Below are positions 1 to 5,260 of a stretch of 5,260 bases of DNA, one piece after another; the first letter of the stretch is position 1; each line of letters opens with the position of its first letter. Source of the stretch: Acidobacteriota bacterium (GTDB taxonomy: Bacteria; Acidobacteriota; Terriglobia; Bryobacterales; Bryobacteraceae); assembly GCA_018268875.1 (NCBI GenBank), contig JAFDVT010000178.1, positions 1-5,260 of the forward strand, given 5' to 3'. The position numbers were made by a program, and so were the translations under genes. The notes beneath the pieces are model-generated. The model saw only the letters and a program-made list of their open reading frames with translations. It had not been told where the DNA came from and made no database searches.

Positions 1-7
1 TCGCCGG

Positions 8-1078
8 TTAGCGAGCCATCTTCTTCAGATCGGATTCCACCTGCTTGTAGCCGGCGGGAACTTCGAACTTGGAACCGTCCACCGACGCCGACGAAATCGC
101 GTTGACGTCCATCAGCATTTCCATCATCGCGGCGGGAACCATGGTTCCGCTCGGAGCCGAAGATGCGGACTGTTGCGGCTGTTCCTCTTCCTTCTTCTTT
201 TTGCGGCCGAAGCCGCCCAGGCCACCGATGCCCGCCGCGCCAAGACCGCCCAGACGGCCCATGCTGCGCGAAGCCGCGCTCTGTGCCGCCGATGCAGCCG
301 CGTCCTTGGCGACATCGCCGCCGTTCACCTGCGGCCCGTTCTGCTGGCCTTCCGGCACCATCACCACCTGGCCGTCCACCGTGGAGGACATGCGGGTGAC
401 GGTTTGCACGTTGTAGCCTTCCATCTTCGAAAACTGCGCGGCCGCTTCATACCAGCCCTTGCCCATCTGCGCCTGCACCATCGGGTTCATGCCGCTGGCG
501 CGGCCGTAGCCCAGCTTTTCCGCCATGCGCTTCTGGAACGCGTTGTATTCGGACAACCCGGGGACGGACTTTGCCATCCAGCAATCCATCGTCATGCGGG
601 TTCCGCCCCGCTTGCCGGTTTTGGCGTCGGTGGCTTCGCCGTCGAGCGTGACGACGTACTTCGCCGTGTCGAACCCGTTCACTTCCTTGCGTTCGCCGGG
701 ACCTTCCACCTTCACGCTCCACTTCATGTCGGCCTGATTTTTGTTCTGCTGCATGGCCTGCTGCATCTTTTCCATGGCCTTGTCCATCGCCTCGCGCATC
801 TCGGCAAAGGTCATCACCGAATACTCGCGCTTCGCGTTATTCACGGTGGTGACGGTTTCCTTGTCGAGGTCGTAGATGGTTGCGGCATCTTTCGAAACCA
901 GCGCCATGCGATTGCCCTTGAGCAGGCTGGTGGACGTGTGCGGCTCTTTCATCTTGCCGCCGACAAACGGCAGATTGGCGATGGATCCGCCCGTGATGCG
1001 AGTGGTCTGCTCCACCTGCACATCGGCCAGGAGCAGCCCGCCCGCGGCCGCTGTGGTCATCAAAATCTTCTTGAACAT
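8..1078 (-). CDS. Exported protein of unknown function, DUF4412-like, with Gly-rich and charged C-terminal segment
   Basis: The 356-residue product has a basic N-terminus (FKK, residues 2-4) and a short hydrophobic stretch to about residue 18, so a Sec signal peptide ending near LLLA is likely. The layout suggests a DUF4412-type exported domain: a strand-rich N-terminal part with a KGNRMALVS stretch (54-63), an IYDLDKETVTTVN stretch (68-80), a Met/Gln-rich helix (about 90-112), then a GFDTAKYVVTL strand (135-145) and MTMDCWMA (163-169). This family reading is from memory of similar proteins and is tentative. Residues about 255-272 are Ala/Ser-rich, 273-291 Gly-rich, and 292-299 form a basic-then-acidic run. 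The only Cys is C166, so no internal disulphide is possible. The ATG is supported by AGGGA (plus-strand 1088-1092) nine bases upstream. It is divergent from the SDR operon and appears monocistronic at its 5' side. Function is unknown. Confidence 0.85.
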   Translation of the reverse strand: MFKKILMTTAAAGGLLLADVQVEQTTRITGGSIANLPFVGGKMKEPHTSTSLLKGNRMALVSKDAATIYDLDKETVTTVNNAKREYSVMTFAEMREAMDKAMEKMQQAMQQNKNQADMKWSVKVEGPGERKEVNGFDTAKYVVTLDGEATDAKTGKRGGTRMTMDCWMAKSVPGLSEYNAFQKRMAEKLGYGRASGMNPMVQAQMGKGWYEAAAQFSKMEGYNVQTVTRMSSTVDGQVVMVPEGQQNGPQVNGGDVAKDAAASAAQSAASRSMGRLGGLGAAGIGGLGGFGRKKKKEEEQPQQSASSAPSGTMVPAAMMEMLMDVNAISSASVDGSKFEVPAGYKQVESDLKKMAR

Positions 1079-1160
1079 TGAATTTGGTCCCTAGTCTGTT
1101 ATGCGCATTGGCGGGGAAAACTGGCTCACAACCGCCCCGCTTGGGATAAAATGAGCGCTG
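1079..1160. promoter_or_regulatory. Divergent intergenic region, probable promoters of the DUF4412-like gene and the SDR operon
   Basis: These 82 bases separate two divergent start codons, so both transcripts must start here or inside the opposite gene. On the plus strand TAAAAT (1147-1152) matches five of six bases of a TATAAT -10 box, but I see no convincing -35 box at the right distance. A six-base inverted repeat, GCGGGG (1111-1116) and CCCCGC (1135-1140), separated by 18 bases, could be an operator or chance in GC-rich DNA. The minus-strand ribosome binding site AGGGA lies at 1088-1092. Promoter activity is inferred from gene orientation more than from motifs. Confidence 0.4.
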
Positions 1161-1919
1161 ATGAATCCCCGTCCCCTTGAAGGTAAGGTAGCAGTCATTA
1201 CCGGCGCGAGCCGTGGACTCGGCAAGGCCATGGCTGTCGCCCTGGCGGAAGGCGGCGCGAAACTCGCGCTGGTTGCCCGCGATGCCGCAAAGCTCGATGA
1301 GACTAAGGCGGCGGTAGAAGCCGCTGGTTCCGTCGCCAAGGTTTTCCTGGCCGACGTGGCCAAGGAGGCCGACGTTTTACGGATCGAAAAGGAGATCGCC
1401 GCCGAGTTCGGCACGGTGAACATCCTGATCAACAACGCCGGCATGAACCTGCGCAAACAGGTGCACGAGTTCACGCTGGAGGAATGGAACAGCGTGATGG
1501 ACACCAACGTCACCAGCGTGTTCCTGATGTCCCGGTCGTTCGTGCCGATGATGAAGGGCCAAGGGTACGGCCGCATCATCAACATGACCTCGATCATGGC
1601 GCACGTGTCGCTGGCGGGCCGCACGGTGTATTCCACCAGCAAATCGGCGCTCCTGGGCTTTACCCGCGCTCTGGCGCTCGAACTCGCGCCCGAACAGATT
1701 ACGGTGGTCGGCATCAGTCCCGGACCGTTCGGCACCGAGATGAACACGCCGTTGATGAACAACCCGGAAGTGAACGCGGTGTTCCTGTCGAAGATCGCGC
1801 TGGGCCGCTGGGGGCGCGTCGAAGAGATCGGCAAACTCGCGCTGTTTTTGTGTTCGGAAGACGCGGGCTTCATCACCGGCACCGACATATTGATCGACGG
1901 AGGCTGGTGTGCGCAATAG
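1161..1919 (+). CDS. SDR family NAD(P)-dependent oxidoreductase (classical, FabG/gluconate 5-dehydrogenase-like)
   Basis: This is a complete 252-residue classical short-chain dehydrogenase/reductase, the usual length for the family. The cofactor loop TGASRGLG is at 14-21, NNAG at 91-94, and the catalytic tetrad reads N116, S144, Y157 and K161 (YSTSK). SPGPFGTEM (186-194) follows the last Rossmann strands, and the C-terminus has the FITGTDILIDGG signature (238-248). R18 in the glycine loop and R40 after the second strand hint at NADP(H), but this is weak. The family reduces or oxidises alcohols and ketones; FabG-like and sugar-acid dehydrogenases look alike, so the substrate is not settled. 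The overlapping sugar-binding-type gene favours a sugar or sugar acid. The start is set by the usual position of the first strand. No Shine-Dalgarno lies at normal spacing, so a leaderless transcript is possible. It is the first gene of a two-gene operon. Confidence 0.95.
   Translation: MNPRPLEGKVAVITGASRGLGKAMAVALAEGGAKLALVARDAAKLDETKAAVEAAGSVAKVFLADVAKEADVLRIEKEIAAEFGTVNILINNAGMNLRKQVHEFTLEEWNSVMDTNVTSVFLMSRSFVPMMKGQGYGRIINMTSIMAHVSLAGRTVYSTSKSALLGFTRALALELAPEQITVVGISPGPFGTEMNTPLMNNPEVNAVFLSKIALGRWGRVEEIGKLALFLCSEDAGFITGTDILIDGGWCAQ
1898..1903 (+). promoter_or_regulatory. Ribosome binding site for the substrate-binding lipoprotein, inside the SDR gene
   Basis: CGGAGG ends five bases before the GTG at 1909-1911. 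It lies within the last codons of the SDR gene, in the IDGGW region. It decides the GTG start: that start gives a basic N-terminus, a hydrophobic core and a Cys at residue 20, as expected for an exported lipoprotein. The next gene therefore begins before the SDR stop, which suggests translational coupling. Confidence 0.7.
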
Positions 1920-2817
1920 CCGTCTCGGCGTCGCTGTATTGGCGCTGGCGCTGTTGTCCACGGCATGCCAGAAGGACAGCAAGAAAACGATCGCGGTGAT
2001 TCCCAAAGGGACGTCGCACCAGTTCTGGGTTTCGGTGCAGAACGGCGCGAAAAAGGCCGGCGTGGAGTTCAACGTCGAGATCCTGTGGAGCGGACCGCCG
2101 CAGGAAACCGACCACGGGCGGCAACTGGAAATCATGGACGCGATGATCAACCGCCATGTCGACGGCATCGCGGTGGCCGCCACCGAGCGCCGCGTGTTGA
2201 ACCAGGCTCTGGATCGCGCGCAGCAGGCGGGCATTCCGGTGACCGTGTTCGATTCCGGTGTCGATTCGGACAAGTACGTCAGCTTTGTCGCGACCAACAA
2301 TTACGAGGCCGGCAAGCTTGGCGCGCGGGAACTCGGAAAGCTGTTGGGCGGCAAGGGCAAGATCGCGGTGATGATGAACATCCCGGGTAGCGTGTCTACG
2401 GTCGATCGCGAAAAAGGGTTCACCGACGCGATCGCGGCGGAGTTCCCGGGCATCAAGATTGTCGCGTCGCAATTCGGCATGTCCGATCGCGCGAAGGCAA
2501 TGGGAGCGGCCGAAAACATCCTGACCGCGCATCCCGACCTCGCGGGCTTTTTCGCGTCGTCGGAACCCAGTTCGGTGGGCATCTCGCAGGCTTTGAAAGG
2601 ACGCCACCTGGTGGGCAAGGTGAAGTTTGTGGCGTTCGATTCCAGTGAGTCGATGATTGAAGACATGAAGGCCGGCGTGATCGACGCGATGGTCGTCCAG
2701 GACCCGGCCAAGATGGGTTACGAGGCGGTTCGCACGGTGGTGGACGCCATCGCCGGCAAGACGCCGCCCAAGCGCATCGACCTGGATGCCAGGGTGATGC
2801 GCAAGGGCGATTTGTAG
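1909..2817 (+). CDS. Periplasmic sugar-binding-type lipoprotein (RbsB-like, Peripla_BP_4 family), no adjacent transporter
   Basis: The 302-residue product starts at GTG and overlaps the SDR gene by 11 bases in another frame. Residues 1-19 are a signal peptide with C20 as the probable lipid-modified Cys; the lipobox STAC is a relaxed form, with Ser where Leu is usual. The mature part has the two-lobed fold of ribose/LacI-type binding proteins. It starts with IAVIPKGTSHQFW (28-40), whose aromatics often stack on the sugar, then FDSGVDSDKYVSFVATNNYEAG (split here as 114-121 and 122-135). R167 (VDREKGF), D244 (AFDSS) and Q264 (VVQDP) align by eye with ribose-binding ligand residues, so the pocket looks intact. 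Such proteins normally feed an ABC importer, but no permease or ATPase is beside it: the gene upstream is the SDR and the one downstream is convergent. It may use a transporter encoded elsewhere or act as a sensor. The ligand is unknown. Confidence 0.9.
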   Translation: MRNSRLGVAVLALALLSTACQKDSKKTIAVIPKGTSHQFWVSVQNGAKKAGVEFNVEILWSGPPQETDHGRQLEIMDAMINRHVDGIAVAATERRVLNQALDRAQQAGIPVTVFDSGVDSDKYVSFVATNNYEAGKLGARELGKLLGGKGKIAVMMNIPGSVSTVDREKGFTDAIAAEFPGIKIVASQFGMSDRAKAMGAAENILTAHPDLAGFFASSEPSSVGISQALKGRHLVGKVKFVAFDSSESMIEDMKAGVIDAMVVQDPAKMGYEAVRTVVDAIAGKTPPKRIDLDARVMRKGDL

Positions 2818-2820
2818 GCC

Positions 2821-3189
2821 TTACTTCGCGTCCGGATCGGCTTGCATGGCCCCGTGGATATTGCCCTCGGGGTCTTTAAAGTAGGCGAGCCAGCCGACTT
2901 TGGGAACGGGCATCTTGGGTACCACCACGGTGCCGCCATTGGCCTCGATCGTGGCAAGCGTCGCGTCGAGGTTTTCGACATCCACCGTGTTCACCATGGG
3001 CTGCTCGGGATGCCGTCGAGGCATGATGCCGCCGTTGATGCCGGGCGCATCGTTGGGGCCTGTCGTGACGGTCCAGTAGGGCATGGGACCGTCCCATTTG
3101 TGAAACTTCCATCCGAAGACGGCCTCAAAAAAGTTCATGATCGCCTGCGGATTCTCCGCGGGGATTTCGAAGTGAATGGGTCTGTTCAT
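2821..3189 (-). CDS. VOC family protein (glyoxalase/bleomycin-resistance/dioxygenase fold)
   Basis: The product has 122 residues, the usual size for a single-domain VOC protein with two beta-alpha-beta-beta-beta modules. Module 1 begins IHFEIPAENP (5-14), followed by the helix motif FFEAVFGWKF (20-29). Module 2 contains VNTVDVENLDATLATIEANGG (66-86, written across this entry only as its key parts VDVENLD and EANGG) and ends YFKDPEGNIHGAMQ (103-116). DPEGN is a family hallmark. H6 sits where a metal ligand is often found in the first strand, but the usual Glu near the end appears to be Q116, so metal-dependent catalysis is uncertain. The ATG has AAGGA (plus-strand 3201-3205) eleven bases upstream. 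The gene is tail to tail with the binding-protein gene across three bases. The VOC superfamily covers isomerases, dioxygenases and drug-binding proteins, so the reaction cannot be named. Confidence 0.9.
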   Translation of the reverse strand: MNRPIHFEIPAENPQAIMNFFEAVFGWKFHKWDGPMPYWTVTTGPNDAPGINGGIMPRRHPEQPMVNTVDVENLDATLATIEANGGTVVVPKMPVPKVGWLAYFKDPEGNIHGAMQADPDAK

Positions 3190-3394
3190 TGTGTTTGTTG
3201 TCCTTCTTCTGCTTGGATTGCTGCCGGAATGCTTTCTCGCTGATCGCAGCGGGATCCTTCTTCAGGATCGAGCTGAAGATCCCATAACTGATTTCGCGCG
3301 TAGACTCGCCCGCGGTCCTCATCCACGCCCGTATCACCGGGCGCGCGACGGGATTTCGCGCCACGAGTTCGCATAGATAAAAGCATTGCAGCAT
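3125..3394 (-). CDS. Doubtful small ORF with coding-like codon use, overlapping the VOC start
   Basis: This 89-codon ORF lies between the divergent VOC and isomerase-like genes and belongs to no family I recognise. From about residue 16 to 72 its third codon positions are mostly G or C, roughly three quarters by hand count, and the composition is protein-like (for example REISYGIFSSILKKDP, then a Lys/Gln-rich tail). Opposite-strand and other-frame readings look worse. Past the VOC start the third positions become A/T-rich, so the last 17 codons look like a non-coding frame. The overlap with VOC is 65 bases, long for real neighbours. No Shine-Dalgarno precedes the ATG at 3394; Met25 (3322) is another start. 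An in-frame stop lies at 3419-3421. It could be a small gene, the remnant of a decayed one, or chance. Confidence 0.3.
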   Translation of the reverse strand: MLQCFYLCELVARNPVARPVIRAWMRTAGESTREISYGIFSSILKKDPAAISEKAFRQQSKQKKDNKHNEQTHSLRNPRGESAGDHELF

Positions 3395-3425
3395 GCCGCG
3401 CCGGGAAGGTGATAGGCTCTATGCG
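3190..3425. promoter_or_regulatory. Divergent intergenic region upstream of the VOC and isomerase-like genes
   Basis: These 236 bases lie between two divergent starts, so they should contain promoters for both genes. I cannot pick a convincing -35/-10 pair on either strand. The stretch at 3374-3382 (TAGATAAAA) is the most A/T-rich part near the plus-strand gene. Much of the region is also covered by the doubtful minus-strand ORF. The role is inferred from orientation only. Confidence 0.3.
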
Positions 3426-4475
3426 ATGAATCGCCGAGCTTTTCTCACCGCCGCGACCACGACGGCTGCTGCCACCGCCGTTGCCGCCGCTGCCTCTCCG
3501 TCTACGAAGGTACTGAAGAACATGGGTTCCGCGGGACCCGGCTTGCGCGCTCGGATTCAGGCGGAAGGCAAAGCCTGGGACATCATCGAATACTGCCACG
3601 GCAAGGGGCTTGGCGCGGCGCATACGAGTCTGCCGAACGACCTGAACCCCGCGGGCGTGGCGAAGATCCGGCAGCAGGTGAACCGCTACGACATGCGGCT
3701 TACCGTGGGTCTGCGGACGCCTCGCACCGAGGCCGATCTGGGTAAGTACGAGGCCGCCGTGAAGGCCGCCTCCGAGATGGACGGCCGCGTGGTTTGCGTA
3801 CACGATTCGTTTTCCGGGCGGCGCTACGAACAGTTCAAGAATGCCGCCGAATACCACACGTTTTTCGACGCCTGTAAGAAGGGCGTGCAGATGGCGGAAC
3901 CGATTCTGCGGAAGTACAAAATGCCGCTCGCGATCGAGAATCACAAAGCGTGGCGTTCCGGCGAACTGGCCGATTGGGTCAAGTCCGCGGGCAGCGAATA
4001 CATCGGCGTTTGCCTGGATCTGGTGAACAACGTGTCGCTCGTCGAAACCCCGCAGCAGACCATCGACACGCTGGCGCCGTACACCCTCTTTGTCAGCTTC
4101 AAAGACATCGGCGTGGACTTCTACGACCAGGGCATCCTGCTGTCCGAGGTTCCATTCGGCGATGGATACCTCGACCTCGCGGGCATCGTCGCGAGGTTCC
4201 AAAAGAAGAACCCCGCGATGCTGTTCCAACTCGAGATGCTGACTCGCGATCCTCTCAAAGTGCCCGTATTTACGGAGCAATATTGGAAGGTGTACGACGA
4301 CAAGAGTCCGGTGTCGCCGCGCGATCTGGCGATGTTGATCGAGTGGGTGCGGAAGAGTCCGCCGAAGCGCCCGCTGCCTCGCACGTCGGGGTTGAGCCCG
4401 GAAGGTGTGCTGGCGCTTGAGGACGAATGCAACCAGCGTTCGATCGACTATGCGCGGGCGTACCTGCCGCTTTAG
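3426..4475 (+). CDS. Tat-exported sugar phosphate isomerase/epimerase-like TIM-barrel protein
   Basis: The chosen ATG gives 349 residues starting MNRRAFLTAA, a twin-arginine signal with an Ala/Thr-rich core to about residue 24. An in-frame ATG at 3393 would add 11 residues and bury this signal, so it is less likely; AGG at 3414-3416 stands nine bases before the chosen start. The mature part resembles the xylose-isomerase-like/AP-endonuclease-2 TIM barrel. Visible strand ends are VVCVHDSFSG (122-131), LAIENHKAW (168-176) with E171 a likely metal ligand, IGVCLDLVNN (193-202) with D198, FVSFKDIGVDF (222-232), VPFGDGYLDLAGI (242-254), and LFQLEML (266-272) with E270. The usual HxKD motif reads SFKD, with S224 in place of the metal-binding His. 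The family interconverts sugars, inositols or their acids; the substrate here is unknown. The protein would act outside the cytoplasm. It is convergent with the SMP-30 gene. Confidence 0.85.
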   Translation: MNRRAFLTAATTTAAATAVAAAASPSTKVLKNMGSAGPGLRARIQAEGKAWDIIEYCHGKGLGAAHTSLPNDLNPAGVAKIRQQVNRYDMRLTVGLRTPRTEADLGKYEAAVKAASEMDGRVVCVHDSFSGRRYEQFKNAAEYHTFFDACKKGVQMAEPILRKYKMPLAIENHKAWRSGELADWVKSAGSEYIGVCLDLVNNVSLVETPQQTIDTLAPYTLFVSFKDIGVDFYDQGILLSEVPFGDGYLDLAGIVARFQKKNPAMLFQLEMLTRDPLKVPVFTEQYWKVYDDKSPVSPRDLAMLIEWVRKSPPKRPLPRTSGLSPEGVLALEDECNQRSIDYARAYLPL

Positions 4476-4486
4476 CATCTGCTGCT

Positions 4487-5260
4487 TTAACAGATGTGCG
4501 CGCCCATCGTCTGGACGTGGATCGCATAGAGAGATTGGCTCGCGGTCATGAACAAGCGGTTGCGGCGTGGACCTCCGAAGCAGACGTTGGCGCAATTTTC
4601 CGGCAGGCGGATCATGCCGATGCGTTCGCCGGTGGGTGCGATGATCTGCACGCCGGGTCTGGCGCCGCCCCACACATTGCCGTCGACGTCGCAACGAATG
4701 CCGTCAAACGCCGAACCTGCGCCCGTGCCCGGGACATCGAGCTTGATAAAGAGCCTGCCGCCCGTGAGTTTGTTATCCGCGACATCCCACACTTTGGTGT
4801 CGCGTGAACCTGTGTCGGCAACGTACAAACGCTTGTAATCCGGCGAAAAACAGAGGCCGTTGGGCGCCACAACGTCGTCCGTGACCTTGGCGATCTGCAG
4901 GGTCTTGGGATCGATGCGATATACGGCTTCCTTCACTTCCTTGGGCGCCTGGTAGCCTTCGTAGTTGCCGTTGATGCCGTAGGGCGGATCGGTGAACCAG
5001 ATGCCTCCGTCGGGATGCACCACGACGTCGTTCGGCGAATTGAGGCGCTTGCCTTCGAACTTGTCGGCGAGCACAGTGACCGTGCCGTTGATCTCATACC
5101 GCACCACGCGCCGGCCCCCGTGTTCGCAGGAAATTTGCCGGCCTTCGTAGTCGAACGTGTTGCCGTTGCTGTAGCCGGCGGGGTTGCGGAACGTGGTGAC
5201 GCGGTTGTCGTCCTCGATCCAACGTAGCTGGGTGTTGCCTGGGATGTCGCTCCACAGTAA
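4487..5260 (-). CDS. SMP-30/gluconolactonase family protein, 5' end beyond the window
   Basis: The reading frame stays open to the last base, giving 257 visible residues; full-length relatives are about 290-310, so roughly the first 40-50 residues are missing. A GTG at 5105-5107 is an internal codon, since the 51 codons before it are clearly family sequence (LLWSDIPGN, YSNGNTFDYEGR, SCEHGGRR). The six-bladed propeller motifs follow: GKRLNSPNDVVV, IWFTDPPYGI, VVAPNGLCFSPD, LYVADTG and FDGIRCDVDGN. By analogy with human SMP30, the Asn in SPND (visible residue 77), the Asn in APNG (134) and the Asp in FDG (166) are the substrate and metal residues; the N-terminal metal Glu lies outside the window. 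The family hydrolyses sugar lactones to aldonic acids using a divalent metal. It may act with the sugar-related genes nearby, but it is not in an operon with them. Confidence 0.93.
   Translation of the reverse strand, partial: LLWSDIPGNTQLRWIEDDNRVTTFRNPAGYSNGNTFDYEGRQISCEHGGRRVVRYEINGTVTVLADKFEGKRLNSPNDVVVHPDGGIWFTDPPYGINGNYEGYQAPKEVKEAVYRIDPKTLQIAKVTDDVVAPNGLCFSPDYKRLYVADTGSRDTKVWDVADNKLTGGRLFIKLDVPGTGAGSAFDGIRCDVDGNVWGGARPGVQIIAPTGERIGMIRLPENCANVCFGGPRRNRLFMTASQSLYAIHVQTMGAHIC

Noticed and set aside
173..1081. 302-residue open frame on the plus strand
   Set aside because: It is antisense to the exported DUF4412-like gene. The product is full of His, Arg, Ala and Leu with no recognisable motif, and the minus-strand gene has a good signal peptide and ribosome binding site.
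1111..1140. GCGGGG/CCCCGC inverted repeat as a regulator operator
   Set aside because: Six matching bases 18 apart are easily found by chance in DNA this rich in G and C. It is mentioned in the intergenic entry but not called as a separate site.
1091..2607. Three long overlapping minus-strand frames (1091-1966, 1377-2300, 1873-2607)
   Set aside because: They lie opposite the SDR and binding-protein genes, whose family motifs are unmistakable. None of the three shows a motif or a plausible start.
3176..3376. 66-codon plus-strand ORF with a hydrophobic N-terminus that looks like a membrane segment
   Set aside because: Its third codon positions show little G/C preference, and the hydrophobic part is the complement of the Lys/Gln-rich tail of the minus-strand ORF and the VOC leader. 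It has no ribosome binding site that I can see.
4476..4496. Inverted repeat CATCTG/CAGATG between two convergent stops, as a possible terminator
   Set aside because: The stem is only six base pairs with a nine-base loop and no U-tract on either strand, so it is too weak to call.
3186..4694. 502-residue open frame on the minus strand
   Set aside because: It is antisense to the isomerase-like gene and the end of the SMP-30 gene. Its product is rich in Arg and His with no domain, as expected of a shadow frame in GC-rich coding DNA.
5015..5227. 70-codon plus-strand ORF near the right edge
   Set aside because: It is antisense to the SMP-30 gene, whose conserved motifs continue across this whole stretch to the window end.

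Overview
The window is high-GC bacterial chromosome carrying six clearly recognisable protein genes (one cut by the right edge) and one doubtful small ORF. I see no RNA gene, insertion sequence, CRISPR array or phage gene. The mix fits a soil-type Acidobacteriota, perhaps near Solibacter or Bryobacter: an exported TIM-barrel isomerase-like protein with a Tat signal, an SMP-30/gluconolactonase protein, a sugar-binding lipoprotein, and an exported protein resembling the DUF4412 type. That placement is an inference from gene content; no taxonomic marker is present.

Layout, left to right. A minus-strand gene (8-1078) encodes an exported protein of unknown function with a Gly-rich, highly charged segment near its C-terminus. 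An 82-bp divergent intergenic region follows. It precedes a plus-strand two-gene operon: a classical SDR oxidoreductase (1161-1919), then a periplasmic sugar-binding-type lipoprotein (1909-2817) whose GTG start overlaps the SDR stop. Three bases later, tail to tail, comes a minus-strand VOC-fold protein (2821-3189). The 236 bases upstream of the VOC gene contain a minus-strand ORF with coding-like codon use that runs on into the VOC gene. Next is a plus-strand, Tat-exported sugar phosphate isomerase/epimerase-like protein (3426-4475). Eleven bases past its stop, again tail to tail, lies the minus-strand SMP-30/gluconolactonase gene (4487 to beyond 5260).

Several products fit carbohydrate or sugar-acid handling: a binding lipoprotein to capture a sugar-like ligand, an SDR that could oxidise or reduce a sugar, sugar acid or keto-acid, an isomerase-like barrel, and a lactonase-like propeller. 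Only the SDR and binding protein are visibly co-transcribed; the other links rest on proximity. No ABC permease or ATPase lies beside the binding protein.

I found no strong evidence of a new defence, mobile or regulatory system. The items most worth checking are the transporter-less SDR/binding-protein pair, the coding-like ORF running into the VOC gene, and the apparent loss of a metal-ligand His in the isomerase-like protein.
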